Positions 22,530-32,800 of a DNA stretch of 64,000 nucleotides are shown here, one piece after another; within the stretch, counting starts at the first letter, position 1; each line of letters starts with the position of its first letter. The stretch is taken from contig CAVAPV010000003.1 in the NCBI GenBank assembly GCA_963590525.1, positions 7,205 through 71,204 on the forward strand. The letters run 5' to 3'. Position numbers and translations under genes: made by a program. The notes beneath the pieces are model-generated. The model saw only the letters and a program-made list of their open reading frames with translations, did not search any database and was not told the origin of the DNA. The DNA comes from W2P13-069 sp963590525 (GTDB lineage Bacteria > Actinomycetota > Coriobacteriia > Coriobacteriales > QAMH01).

Positions 22530-25427
22530 CTAAACGAGCAGATTGCAGGTCTCGTCGATTACCTTGGACGACGCCAGCATCTCGCGGTTTGCGATGCTTG
22601 CAACGCTGTCTGCCGGCACGTATTTGCCCAAGGTCTGCGCATGTTCATGCAAGACTCGCGGGGTCGCGGCAAGGATATCGGCACGCGCTTTATCCCTGTC
22701 CTCAAGCGGACGTCCGTTGATGAGCGCCTTGGCCTCGCGCTCCATCTTGCTTGGCACCTTGCGCGGCTTGTCTGCGCTGGCGATAGCGCTTATAACCAGG
22801 CCGTCTACCTCGTCTTGAGAAAACTCGTGAGCCTCAAGCCAACTTGCCGCCTTAGAAAAATCATCTATGGTTGCATCGATACGCGGGTCGCGCAAAGAGA
22901 CGAGATTCAAATCGCCGCACGCGTTAAAGGCACAGCTGGCCCCGTAGGCTCCTCCCTTGACGCGCACGTGGTTCCACAGGTAATCCCAGTTAAGCGCCTG
23001 TCCCAGCAAGCTGTCCAAACCGCAAAGATGACGAGGTGCGGGAGTCTTGAGACACGTGGCATTGGCTGCGACATTAGTGGGAAGCGCATAACCTGTCTTG
23101 GCTTTGGCATGAAGCTCGACAGCAAAGGGGCTGATGGCACGCGCATCGTCTGCAGCCTCATAGCAAGGCGACGATGTACGTGCAAGTTCATAGCCGGCGT
23201 CGTCTCCCGCAAAGCAGACAAGGGCCGGGCGCGTTGACATGAGCCAATCGCGCAGCTCTTCGAGCCGCTTTATCACGCAAGCGATGTCTTCTAGGGCGGC
23301 CAGCTTCTTTAAGAAGCGATAGCTGCCGATACCCTCTACTGCATCGTTTACAGCGCTGGTCTTGAGATTAGAAGCAAAGCAGGCAAGCGCCGCTAAGTTT
23401 GCCGCACGGCTTGACGCAGTCTGCTCAAAGCCCAAAACAGACAAGTCGATGATCTGCTTGATCTTGGATGCGTCTTCAAAGTCCGTCTTTGCAAACAGCG
23501 TCCAGAAAAACTCATGCGCAGCTTTGCGTTTAGAGCCAAGCGCGCTAAAGCTCAGCTTGAGTGCAACAAGCGGCTGGCAGTCTTGCCAGCGTGATACGCA
23601 GACGACATCGCAGTCCGCCTCGCCCAAGCACTTCTTCATCTGAACCTGCACCTGAGCTGCATCCATATCCCCCGCAGCGAGCTCGCCTGCAAGCGAGCAT
23701 AAAAGCGAGAGGTACTGCACGTCTTCTAGCGACATGCCAGAGAGGTCAAAGTAGTAATCGACGTAGTCGATGCCATGCGTGGGCTCCAAAACACGCATAA
23801 ACCGCGTGCCTCGGCATTCTTGGATGCTCGTCTTGGGACGCGTGGCAGCTGCAGCAAGGTCTGCCCTGTCAAGGCGCGGCAAGCAAGCAAGGGCCACCAG
23901 ATCATCTGCGGCAAGGCGCATCTGGTTAAGCTCTCTGGTTTCTTGTGCGATTCTGTCTAGACCCTGGGCATCAACGGTTTGGGCAAGGTTTTGGATAAAA
24001 GCATGCTCGCCAAAAGCATCAAGCTCCATATCTGGGATGATCGCCACGCAAGCCGCGTGGTTGTACTCCGCAAAGAGCTCTTCTGCCATGCGCTCGTAAG
24101 TACCGTTTTCAAGTGCTTGGGCATGCCAAGACAAGAAGTCCTCGTAACGCATGCTCGCCAAAGGATCGAGCCCATAGGGCCAACATGACCTTACCTCCTG
24201 CGCAAAGGCAATGCCGCAAGGCTCCTTGGGCCCTTGCCTCCAGGCAAACTCCAGCATGGAGACGGTGGCATCCACCAGCTTGGGCAGCTCTCCAGATGCG
24301 ACAACATCCTTGCAGCCCTGGGCCAAAAGCTCGACAAAGCGTTTGCGGTCTTCTTGAGAGGCTCCCAACGCAACCACGATGGCATAAGGCTGGCAAGTGC
24401 CACTCATATTGCAAGCGGCAACGTCGCCGCAGATACCGCTATCAAGCAGCAGCTTTCTTACGGGTGCCTCTACGCTGCCAAAGAGAGCATCGCATACGAT
24501 GCCTGCAGCGGTGGTGCGAAAAACATCCAGCGGACCGCTCAAAACGCTGCCAAAGGCGAGCATCGAGCTTTCCGGGCCTCCCTTGAAGACCTGCGTGGCA
24601 TCCATCTTCAAGCAGGGCGGCGCGAGCTTGAGCATGTTAGGCTGGCCAAAAGCTCCTTGATCTGCATGCAAAGCAAGCCAAGGTGCGATGTGCTCGTCTT
24701 GGAGATGCTGCAAGACGGCAGCGATATCAAAATCCCCGTACAAGGTGATGATCGCGTTATCCAAACGGTAATGACGCCTGTAAGAGTCTGCAAACTGCTC
24801 AAAGCTCAGTTTGGTGATAGAAGCGGGGTCTCCGCCCGATTCAAACCCATAGGTGCCCTGGCCAAAGAGCGCATGGCGAACCGCATCGATCGCGCAGCGC
24901 ACCGGGGCAGATTTAGCACCCTTCATCTCGTTGTAGACCACGCCGTTGACAGCAAGCGAGTCTGCGCTACCGTCACATTCCAGATGCCAGCCTTCCTGCA
25001 TAAAGACAGATTCGTCGTGCAGGAAGAGCGGGTTTAAAACAGCGTCCATATAGACGTCCATCAGATTGACAAGGTCTTTGGCATTGGCGCTTGCCACGGG
25101 ATACATCGTATAGTCCGACCAGGTAAAGGCGTTGAGGTAGGTCTGCATAGAGGTCTTGAGCATAGCGGTAAAGGGTTCTTTGAGTGGATAGCGCTCAGAC
25201 CCGCACAGCATGGAGTGCTCGAGGATATGAAACACGCCCGTGTCGTCTGCCGCCGGGGTGCTAAAGCTGATGGAGAAACTGAGCTCTGGATCATCGTTTT
25301 TGAGGCAGACGAGCTTGGCGCCGCTTGCGGCGTGTTCCATGACATAGGCAGTGCCGCAAGCCTCTACCACATCGCTTACCTGGGTAACCGTAAAACCTGC
25401 GATCGTCTGTCCCTCTTTGATATCCAA
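22530..25427 (-). CDS. M16C zinc peptidase, presequence-protease (PreP) type
   Basis: This 965-residue protein is an insulinase-superfamily metallopeptidase of the single-chain M16C class. The inverted zinc motif HILEH is at residues 67-71, and the downstream acidic segment with the third ligand lies at about 143-155. The two-half clam shell is complete, with the C-terminal half containing the GGAYGASC and EVDGLVISAIAS segments. PreP enzymes digest short unstructured peptides inside the cell; no signal peptide is visible. TTG at 25427 is the start, with AAGGAGA six bases upstream. It is a single gene, preceded by the MFS terminator and convergent with rsmJ. Confidence 0.85.
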   Translation of the reverse strand: MDIKEGQTIAGFTVTQVSDVVEACGTAYVMEHAASGAKLVCLKNDDPELSFSISFSTPAADDTGVFHILEHSMLCGSERYPLKEPFTAMLKTSMQTYLNAFTWSDYTMYPVASANAKDLVNLMDVYMDAVLNPLFLHDESVFMQEGWHLECDGSADSLAVNGVVYNEMKGAKSAPVRCAIDAVRHALFGQGTYGFESGGDPASITKLSFEQFADSYRRHYRLDNAIITLYGDFDIAAVLQHLQDEHIAPWLALHADQGAFGQPNMLKLAPPCLKMDATQVFKGGPESSMLAFGSVLSGPLDVFRTTAAGIVCDALFGSVEAPVRKLLLDSGICGDVAACNMSGTCQPYAIVVALGASQEDRKRFVELLAQGCKDVVASGELPKLVDATVSMLEFAWRQGPKEPCGIAFAQEVRSCWPYGLDPLASMRYEDFLSWHAQALENGTYERMAEELFAEYNHAACVAIIPDMELDAFGEHAFIQNLAQTVDAQGLDRIAQETRELNQMRLAADDLVALACLPRLDRADLAAAATRPKTSIQECRGTRFMRVLEPTHGIDYVDYYFDLSGMSLEDVQYLSLLCSLAGELAAGDMDAAQVQVQMKKCLGEADCDVVCVSRWQDCQPLVALKLSFSALGSKRKAAHEFFWTLFAKTDFEDASKIKQIIDLSVLGFEQTASSRAANLAALACFASNLKTSAVNDAVEGIGSYRFLKKLAALEDIACVIKRLEELRDWLMSTRPALVCFAGDDAGYELARTSSPCYEAADDARAISPFAVELHAKAKTGYALPTNVAANATCLKTPAPRHLCGLDSLLGQALNWDYLWNHVRVKGGAYGASCAFNACGDLNLVSLRDPRIDATIDDFSKAASWLEAHEFSQDEVDGLVISAIASADKPRKVPSKMEREAKALINGRPLEDRDKARADILAATPRVLHEHAQTLGKYVPADSVASIANREMLASSKVIDETCNLLV

Positions 25428-25484
25428 AGCAGCTCTCCTTTAACGTCAAGATGTGTCCAAGCAAGCATAGCGCAAGCCCCAAGA

Positions 25485-25522
25485 CGCAAAAGACCCCCGC
25501 CACCTGAGAGGCAGCGGGGGCC
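25485..25522 (-). terminator. Terminator after the MFS gene
   Basis: CCCCCGC (25494-25500) pairs with GCGGGGG (25514-25520). On the minus strand the hairpin is followed by TCTTTTG. It separates the MFS gene from the downstream peptidase. Confidence 0.75.
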
Positions 25523-25582
25523 TAGCAGATCCCTTAAGGCAAATGCGCCAAGGGGGCTTTTGCTGTTAAGCAGTTAGTCGCG

Positions 25583-27277
25583 CTAATCCTTCTTGAGGGC
25601 CTGAGGGCCGGCGAAGATGAAGAAGTGGACGAACGGGAGCAGCAAGGCGATGAGGTCGAGCGGCATAGCCATCGGGTTCTTGCTCCAGCCGGAGACGGCC
25701 AAGGGGCAAGCGATGCACAGGATGGCCAGGAAGGCCGCGATGAGCATCATGGCGATGAAGGGCACCATGCCGGTGTCGGAGTCGTCGCCTGCGGTCTCTG
25801 CAGCGAGCTGGTCCATGGTCTTGCCGCCGGTCTCACGCACGAACAGCAGCGAGCAGATCTCTGCGAGCACGAAGGGCACGATGAGGACCAAGACGACCTT
25901 GGACCACTCGGGGGTACCGGCTGCGGTTGCAAAGAAGGGCAGGCTCGCGATGAAGCCCAAAACGATGGAGGAGGCGGAGCCGCCGAAGCGGGCGAAGGCC
26001 TGGCACCATGCGACGCCGGTGTTGCGCAGCGCGGTGGGGTACTGCTCGGGCATCAGGGGCTGGACTGCCGTGATGGCGTAGTTGAGGCAGAAGCCGAAGA
26101 GGAGCATCAAGATGACGTACAGGACGAACTTGGTCTGGCCGGGGTCGTCGACGATGAACAGCGAGCACAGGATGATCGCGACGATAGACAGGATCCAGGA
26201 CAGGCACAGGTTCTTCTTGCGGCCGATCTTGTCGGACACGAAGCCGACGGTGACGTTGGACGCGATGGCGGCGACGTTGTTCCAAGTCTGGAGCATAACG
26301 GACTGGCCGGCGGTGTAGCCGACGCCCTGGAACCAGGTGGGGATCCAGGCGTTCATGCCGTAGACGCAGAACTGGCCGACGAAGTAGGTGGTCCAGATGG
26401 CCGCGGTGCCGACGATGAACTTCTTGGAGAACAGAACGTTGACGGAGGTCTTGGCGGGCTTGGGAGGCACGACCAGGCAGTTGGGGTCACGGTCGGTGAC
26501 GGTTGCGTGGTGCTTGCGCTCGATCTCTGCCAAAGCCTCGACGGCCTTTTCCTTCTGGCCGTTGTTGGCGTACCAGTGCGGGGTCTCGTGCATGAAGAAG
26601 ATCAAGACAACTGCGTAGATGATGGGCAGCGCGCCGATCAGGTAGCACAGGCGCCAGTTCTCGAAGGTCTCGGTGCCGTTGGCCAGCGTGATGGGGGCCA
26701 TCCAGCCGGAGATGATTGCGTGGTCAACGCCGCAGATAGCGCCTGCCACAACGCCTGCCAAAACCCAGCCGGCGACCATGAAGGCCATGCCGAAGGTGAC
26801 GAACACGCCGCGGTTCTTGGAGGGGATGATCTCCGAGAAGCAGGTGGTCACGACCGGGATGCAGGAGCCGACGCCGAAGCCCGCGATCAGGCGGAAGACG
26901 GCGAAGAAGCCCAGCGTCGTGGAGAACGCCTGGGGCAGGGTGAAGATGCCGTAGAAGAAGCAGGCGATGATGAGCATCTTCTTGCGGCCCAGCTTATCGG
27001 ACATGATGCCGCCGCAGGCGCCGCCCAAGACCATGCCCAGAAGGCCCCAGGTGGTAAGCGAGCCGATAGCGGCCGAGTTGGTGACGGCGCTGCCCGTGCT
27101 CCAGTCGATCAGACCGAAGGACGCCGCCAGGTAGGTGTTGGTGGAGTTGACGACCATGAAGTCGTAGCCGTCGAAGATGTTGGCCAAGCCCAGCAAGATA
27201 AACATCAGCCAGGTGTGACCGTTGATACCGAAGGAGTCGATTACCTCCGATACCGTGAACTCTTTGGAGTCGCTCAT
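25583..27277 (-). CDS. MFS transporter, aromatic acid/H+ symporter-like (AAHS)
   Basis: This 564-residue, 12-helix-plus carrier has the DGYD motif in helix 1 (NIFDGYDFMVV) and GGIMSDKLGRKK between helices 2 and 3, both typical of the AAHS and sugar-porter MFS groups. The repeat motif GFVSDKIGRKKN occurs between helices 8 and 9. The C-terminal extension carries two extra hydrophobic segments. Codons are strongly biased to C/G-ending, cleaner than the neighbours, which suggests high expression. The ATG follows AGGAGGG. Substrate candidates are benzoate-like or other organic acids. The divergent two-component pair may control it, but this is only positional evidence. Confidence 0.75.
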   Translation of the reverse strand: MSDSKEFTVSEVIDSFGINGHTWLMFILLGLANIFDGYDFMVVNSTNTYLAASFGLIDWSTGSAVTNSAAIGSLTTWGLLGMVLGGACGGIMSDKLGRKKMLIIACFFYGIFTLPQAFSTTLGFFAVFRLIAGFGVGSCIPVVTTCFSEIIPSKNRGVFVTFGMAFMVAGWVLAGVVAGAICGVDHAIISGWMAPITLANGTETFENWRLCYLIGALPIIYAVVLIFFMHETPHWYANNGQKEKAVEALAEIERKHHATVTDRDPNCLVVPPKPAKTSVNVLFSKKFIVGTAAIWTTYFVGQFCVYGMNAWIPTWFQGVGYTAGQSVMLQTWNNVAAIASNVTVGFVSDKIGRKKNLCLSWILSIVAIILCSLFIVDDPGQTKFVLYVILMLLFGFCLNYAITAVQPLMPEQYPTALRNTGVAWCQAFARFGGSASSIVLGFIASLPFFATAAGTPEWSKVVLVLIVPFVLAEICSLLFVRETGGKTMDQLAAETAGDDSDTGMVPFIAMMLIAAFLAILCIACPLAVSGWSKNPMAMPLDLIALLLPFVHFFIFAGPQALKKD

Positions 27278-27619
27278 TTAAATCCCTCCTTACTGAGATT
27301 TCACACATGCGCTGCAAGCGACGAGCACAATGCGCATGCCCTAACAGTCTCCCGTGCTTACTCCCCTAAATTGCAAACCTGGGAGACCTTTGTAGATGGT
27401 TGCAAGCTTGTGTTTCCCAGACACAGACGCATATGCGCCCCTTAAGCCTGTAACCAATACCACTGTTGAAATGCTAGTTTGCGAGCCTTAAGCGAAACTA
27501 AAGTTAGGTAATTCAAAATGTTCTTTCTTGGAAGCATCGCGCTGCGTTACCATCTTTTACAAGGGGAACCATTGCACGATGCACGCAGCGTGCAATGAAA
27601 ATCAAACGAGGGGACGCAC
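27278..27619. other. Divergent promoter region between the MFS gene and the response regulator
   Basis: These 342 bases carry promoters for both directions. An AT-rich stretch at 27475-27530 probably drives the response regulator. No clear operator repeat or small gene was found. Confidence 0.4.
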
Positions 27620-28306
27620 GTGAAGCTTCTAATCGCAGAAGACAACTCCCGCTTGCTCAAAACGCTTGTGAAAGTGTTGGAGAAAGAGGGATACACCGTG
27701 GACGCCGTAGGCGACGGCGACACCGCTTTGACCTACATAGAAAACACCGACTACGACGGGCTGCTCTTAGATGTGATGATGCCCGGCAAAGACGGCTTGG
27801 AGGTCTTGAGAAGCGCCAGAGCGCAAAACGTCACCTGCCCCGTCATGCTCTTTACGGCGCTCACCGAGATAAGCCAACGCGTAGAGGGCCTTGACGCCGG
27901 TGCAGACGACTACCTGCCCAAGCCCTTTGACATCGCAGAGTTCACCGCCCGCGTGCGAGCCATGCTGCGCCGCCGCGACAGCTTCTCTCCGCAGGTCACG
28001 CAGTTTGAGGGCATGGAGCTGGACAGCTCCTCGCACAAGATCGCCTACCAAGGCAAAGAGGCGCTGCTAGGCGGCAAGGAGTTCCAGATCATGGAGATGC
28101 TCATGGCCAGACCCGGCTCCATCATCCCCATAGAACGCATACTCATGCAGGTCTGGAACTGGGAGAAAGACGTGGACACAAGCGTCGTGTGGGTGCAGGT
28201 TTCCAACCTGCGCAAGAAAATCGTCAAGATAGAGGCCCCCGTGAAGCTGCGCTTTGAGCGCGGCGCGGGCTACGTGTTAGAGCACACCGATGCTAGCAGG
28301 GTTTAG
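27620..28306 (+). CDS. OmpR-family response regulator
   Basis: This 228-residue regulator has a receiver domain with the acidic pocket (AEDN), the phospho-acceptor Asp in LLLDVMMPGKDG, and the conserved Thr and Lys (LFTALTE, LPKPFD). A winged-helix domain follows from residue 125 (LGGKEFQIMEMLMARPGSIIPIERIL, SVVWVQVSNLRKKI). GTG at 27620 is the start, preceded by GAGGGGA. It overlaps the histidine kinase by 17 bases, so the pair is translationally coupled. Its targets are unknown; the divergent MFS gene is a candidate. Confidence 0.9.
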   Translation: MKLLIAEDNSRLLKTLVKVLEKEGYTVDAVGDGDTALTYIENTDYDGLLLDVMMPGKDGLEVLRSARAQNVTCPVMLFTALTEISQRVEGLDAGADDYLPKPFDIAEFTARVRAMLRRRDSFSPQVTQFEGMELDSSSHKIAYQGKEALLGGKEFQIMEMLMARPGSIIPIERILMQVWNWEKDVDTSVVWVQVSNLRKKIVKIEAPVKLRFERGAGYVLEHTDASRV

Positions 28307-29537
28307 GCGCAGGAGCATCATAGCAACGGTCGTCTCTATCGCCGTCTTGGCGTGCATGGGGTCGATATTTCTCTTTGACCTCGTGGTTTTGAGAACAGAC
28401 AGGCTCGTTGACACGATGGTCTACAGCATCTACCAAAACGACGGCCAGATGCCGCAAGACAAAAGATCGCTTGAGAAGCTCAGGCAGGCGCAGATAGATC
28501 GCGGCCTCAATCCCATAGTCAGCGCGGACACGCCCTACGCGACGCGCTACTTTACCGTCTTTGAGATTAACGGCAGCCAGGATGCAGATATAAGCCACAT
28601 CGCATCGGTGAGCAAGACAGACGCGCTCAACATGGCGCAGCAGGCAATAGACAGCACAGACGACAAAGGATGGATCGACAACTACCGCTACGGCGTCTTT
28701 GACAAAGGTGCGGGCAAACTGGCTGTCTTTATCGACGCAAACAGCTTTCGCGTCAAAGACAACGCCGTCTTTAGCGGATCAGTGGCCTTGCTGATACTGT
28801 TCTCGCTCACACTCGTCTTGCTCAACCTCTTCTACAACGCGCATGCCACAAAACCCGTCCAAGACTCGTTTGAGAGGCAAAAGCGCTTTATCTCAAACGC
28901 AAGCCACGAGCTCAAAACGCCGCTCACCTTGATCATGACCGATGCAGACCTCGCAGCCATGGAGCTGGGAGAGTGCGAGTACCTAGACGACATCAAGGCG
29001 GAGTGCCGCGATATGAGCGATCTGATAACCCAGATGGTGGTGCTGTCGCGCATGGATGAGGACGCGCATCCCCTTGATATGACCTGCGTAAACGTAAGCG
29101 CCTGCGTGGAGGGCATCATGCGCAGCTGGCGCGCTGCAGCGCAGACAAAAGGGCTTGAAGTCAAAGTTAAAGCCGAGCGCGTTGTCTACGCCAGGGCAGA
29201 CCAAGCGGCGCTCAAGCAGATACTGGTCATCCTCATGGACAACGCCGTCAAGTACTGCGATAAAGGCGGCACCATAACCGTGCATGTGTCCGGCCAAGAC
29301 AGGAAGAACCCGTACGTGTGCATAGAGAACAGCTATGCAAAAGCCAAAGACGTTGATACAAGCAGGCTCTTCGAGCGCTTTTACCGCGCCGATGCAGAAC
29401 GCGCAGAAAAGATCGGTCATGGCATAGGGCTTGCGCTTGCCAAGGAGACGGCAGAAAGCCTGGGGGCCACCATCAGCTCAAGCACCAGGCTCGACCCTGC
29501 CACTATCGCCTTCACACTCACTTTGAAAGGCTGCTAA
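28290..29537 (+). CDS. Sensor histidine kinase
   Basis: This 415-residue membrane kinase is the partner of the upstream regulator. Helix 1 is at residues 8-32, an extracellular sensor of about 130 residues has no recognised fold, and helix 2 lies near 165-190. The HisKA box (FISNASHELKTPLTLI) carries the phospho-His near residue 208. The ATPase domain shows the N-box (VILMDNAVKYC), the F-box (LFERFYRAD) and the G-box (GHGIGLALAKE). The ATG lies inside the end of the response regulator gene. Confidence 0.88.
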   Translation: MLAGFRRRSIIATVVSIAVLACMGSIFLFDLVVLRTDRLVDTMVYSIYQNDGQMPQDKRSLEKLRQAQIDRGLNPIVSADTPYATRYFTVFEINGSQDADISHIASVSKTDALNMAQQAIDSTDDKGWIDNYRYGVFDKGAGKLAVFIDANSFRVKDNAVFSGSVALLILFSLTLVLLNLFYNAHATKPVQDSFERQKRFISNASHELKTPLTLIMTDADLAAMELGECEYLDDIKAECRDMSDLITQMVVLSRMDEDAHPLDMTCVNVSACVEGIMRSWRAAAQTKGLEVKVKAERVVYARADQAALKQILVILMDNAVKYCDKGGTITVHVSGQDRKNPYVCIENSYAKAKDVDTSRLFERFYRADAERAEKIGHGIGLALAKETAESLGATISSSTRLDPATIAFTLTLKGC

Positions 29538-29713
29538 GCGGCAAGACGGCAAGCAAGGCAAAGCACCTCGTCTGCAACTCCACAAAACGCACACAGGCGC
29601 TTTAGGGGGCTTTTAGGGCGCTTATCTATTTTGGAGATTGAGATCAGCACGTGAACGCGTCTTGTTCCCTCCTAAAGGCGATCCCCCTTTCATCGTGCTG
29701 ACAACACTGAGGG

Positions 29714-29739
29714 GCCCTGCAGATTCAGACCTGCAGGGC
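29714..29739. terminator. Hairpin after the histidine kinase, weak terminator
   Basis: GCCCTGCAG (29714-29722) pairs with CTGCAGGGC (29731-29739) around an 8-base loop. No T-run follows on either strand, so it may stabilise a 3' end rather than terminate. Confidence 0.4.
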
Positions 29740-29742
29740 AAA

Positions 29743-29782
29743 CGCAAAAGAGGCGTCACGGCGGGCAGCCGGGCGCCTCTTG
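29743..29782 (-). terminator. Intrinsic terminator of the MscS gene
   Basis: AAGAGGCG (29748-29755) pairs with CGCCTCTT (29774-29781), with further GC pairing inside. On the minus strand it continues into CTTTTGCGTTT. Confidence 0.7.
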
Positions 29783-29828
29783 TCTTGCTGTATGCATCGC
29801 AAGCCTTTAGAGCTTCTTGACGCCAGCC

Positions 29829-32800
29829 CTAGGCTTTAGGCGAGTCGACCTCGATATCGGCGGAGGCCTGTGCTTGCTCTTTGTTGAAGATATCGGCGAC
29901 GTAGCGCTCGCCTTCGGTCGCATCGCGGCGCTCGAGCGGCTGGTTGACCACAATCTGCGGGAAGGGCATCCCGATATCGTAGCGGTCAAAGAGCAGCTTG
30001 ATCTCTCGGTTGAGATCGCGCTCCACCTGCCCGCGGTCTTTTTCGGCGCACTGGACCATGATGCGGATGTTCACGCTGCTCTCGCCCAGCGACACGACGC
30101 CCTTGTAGAAGGGCCCGCGCACGATAGCGGGGATGGTCTGCGCAAAGGCAGGCAACTCGCGTGCCAAGATGGCCTCCACACGCTCGAGAGACTCGCTGTA
30201 CTCGATGCCCACATCGACCCAGGTGTAGCTGAGCTGCTTGGTCATGTTGACGATGTCGCTCACATTGGAGTTGCGGATAACCTTGATGTTTTGAGCACCG
30301 TTCATGACCTTGGTGGTACGCACACCGATCTCTACCACGGTGCCTGTCCAAGTGCCCACCGTGATGATGTCGCCCACGCGAAACTCGCCCTCGAAGATGA
30401 TGAACAAACCGCTCAAGATATCGGATACCAGCTCTTTGGCGCCAAAGGATATGGCGATGGAGAGTATGCCTGCGCTGGCAAGGAGCGTCGTGGTGTCAAC
30501 GCCTAAAAGCGACAGGCAGTAGTAGAGCATGCCGATGATGGTGGCGTACTTGATGAAGCTTGCCACCAGGCGGCAGACGGTCTCGCCACGCGAACCCATG
30601 GCGGTTGCGGCAAGGCGCAAGAGGCGCTGGAGCACCGTGGCGGCAGTAAAAGCGACGCAGGCAAACATGATCGACGCGGTGATGGCAAAGATGTTGACAC
30701 CATGCGTCCAGCCACCGGCGATGATGTAAGTAAAGATCGAATCCGCCCCAAAGACCTGGTCTTTGAGCACGACAGCCAAGCAGATGGCAATGGCAGACAA
30801 GGCGATCATAGCCTTGAGGAATGCCGCTACCTTTTGCTCGGGCGTCTTGTCATGCCACTTGAACCCCACGCCGCTAAAGCGGCTGCCCACAGACTCGGTA
30901 CTGATGGTGCGGCCATCGGGCGTGGTCACGTCAAACATACGGGATTCGCCCGGTGCCTGCCCAGGGGCGGCTTGGACCTCTTTCTTGCGACGGCGCTCCA
31001 ACGTGACGAGCATGAACACCAGAAGCTGGCATACCAAGCTCACCAGCGCCACAACCAACGTGATCGGACCGCGCGAGCGCATGAGCGCGCCTTCGGAACC
31101 TGCAACGTAGATGAGATAGTCGCCTTGCTGCACCGATGCAGCGTAGTAGCTCGTGCCGCTCACGGTGAGATAGTCGTTAAACCCGTCTTTGAGCTGGGCT
31201 TCTGTCATACCGCAACTGACAGCCGACTTGCCTGCGAGCTTGTCATCGGGGTAATAGGCAAAGGTGCCATCGGATGCGTTGACGGCAAAAGCAAAGCCGT
31301 CGGTGCCGATACGCACGCTGCCCAAGACATGGTCAAGCTCAACGTTGCGGAGCATATCGGCTAGGCGGCTGGGGCGCATGCCCAGCTGGACAAAACCGTC
31401 GCACGCCCCGTCTGCATCATGCAGCACAACGCCTATATACTGGCGAAGCTCGCCCGAGGTCTCCTCTACCTGAGCGTCTTGTACCACGTGGTCGGCACCT
31501 TGCAAAAGCTTGCGGAACTCGTACGACTGGCTTTGAGGGTCTTCAGACAACGTGAAATTGGTGATCCCGGTGTTTGACGCTACCTGATGCCCGTTGGCAT
31601 CAAAGACATGCACGTTGAGTATGCACAAGACGTCAGCCAAACGGCCCAAGTCACGCGTGTTCTTAAGCTTAGGGTTAGCATCCAGGATATAAGCTGCTAC
31701 CTGCGCTTTGTTGAGGTAACGCTCGCTGTAAAGCTCACGCAGGTCATCGGCTGACTCTTGGGCCGACTCTATGCTTTGGGCAACCTGCTGGGCGCGATGA
31801 CTGTTGGTAAGCGACTGCGCAGACAAGGCAAATAACGTCTGCATGTAAAACGCTATGACGACCACAGCCACAAAACCCACAAACGACATGACGGCTCCTT
31901 TGCGCGCCGTCTTCTTGTTAACGGCAAAGGGACCAAACTGTGCAAAGTCCTCTTGAGAGGCCTGGCGGCGCTCTTCGTCGCGCAGCACGCAGATGCCATA
32001 AAGCACCACGGCAAGCATCACGATGGCAAACGCGACAAGCGTCGCCGCAACGGTGATGCCGCGCGCAGATGAGATATCGGCCTCGGGCACGGCGGCGATG
32101 TAATAGCTGTCCCCTATCTGGGATACGCCGCAGTATAGACGCACGCCGTCAAGCTCCATCCAACCGTAGCTTCCGTCTTCCAAACTAGCTACGTCGATGC
32201 CCGCCTGCAAGGCATCTGCGCCTTGGAGCGCTTCATCGGGATGGTAGCCGATAAGGTAGTCTTTGGCAGACACGCTAAAGACGTAACCGCTGCTGCCCAC
32301 GCTGATACCGCGCAGCACGCTTGCGGCAGAGTCGCTTTGCTCCACTAAGTCTGCAAGCTCGGTGCCGTCTTGCTCGACGACTACCATGATGGAGCTGTCG
32401 AGCTTGGCCGCATAGTAGCGCTCGTGGCGATTAGCATCATCGAGGTCTATGCAAACCGCATCAGAGGCCTTGCCGCTGCCAAAGACCTGGCGCAGGCGAT
32501 TGAAACGCGATGCGGAAAAATCAACCTTGCTGTCTTGCGCTTGTGCCACCACGCTGCCCGCTTTGGTCACAACGCTCACGTTGTCAACATCCAAAAGCTC
32601 TTTGAGCTCGGACATCTTGGCGTCTGTGGCTGCAAAACCTGCGTTGTTTTGCGCCATGAAGGCCACGCTGTTGGCCTTTGACTGATAGAGCTCATCGTAG
32701 GCCGCGGTATCTGTCTGTTCGTTTTGTGCCGCCTGCTCAAGGGAATCGGGCAGCTGAGAGAGCTCTTGGGCCATCTCCTCTTTGAACCCGTCCACCGATA

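Noticed and set aside
25625..27445. 606-codon plus-strand frame opposite the MFS gene
   Set aside because: It is an Asp/Glu/Gly-rich mirror of a membrane protein gene with strong GC bias, not a protein of its own.
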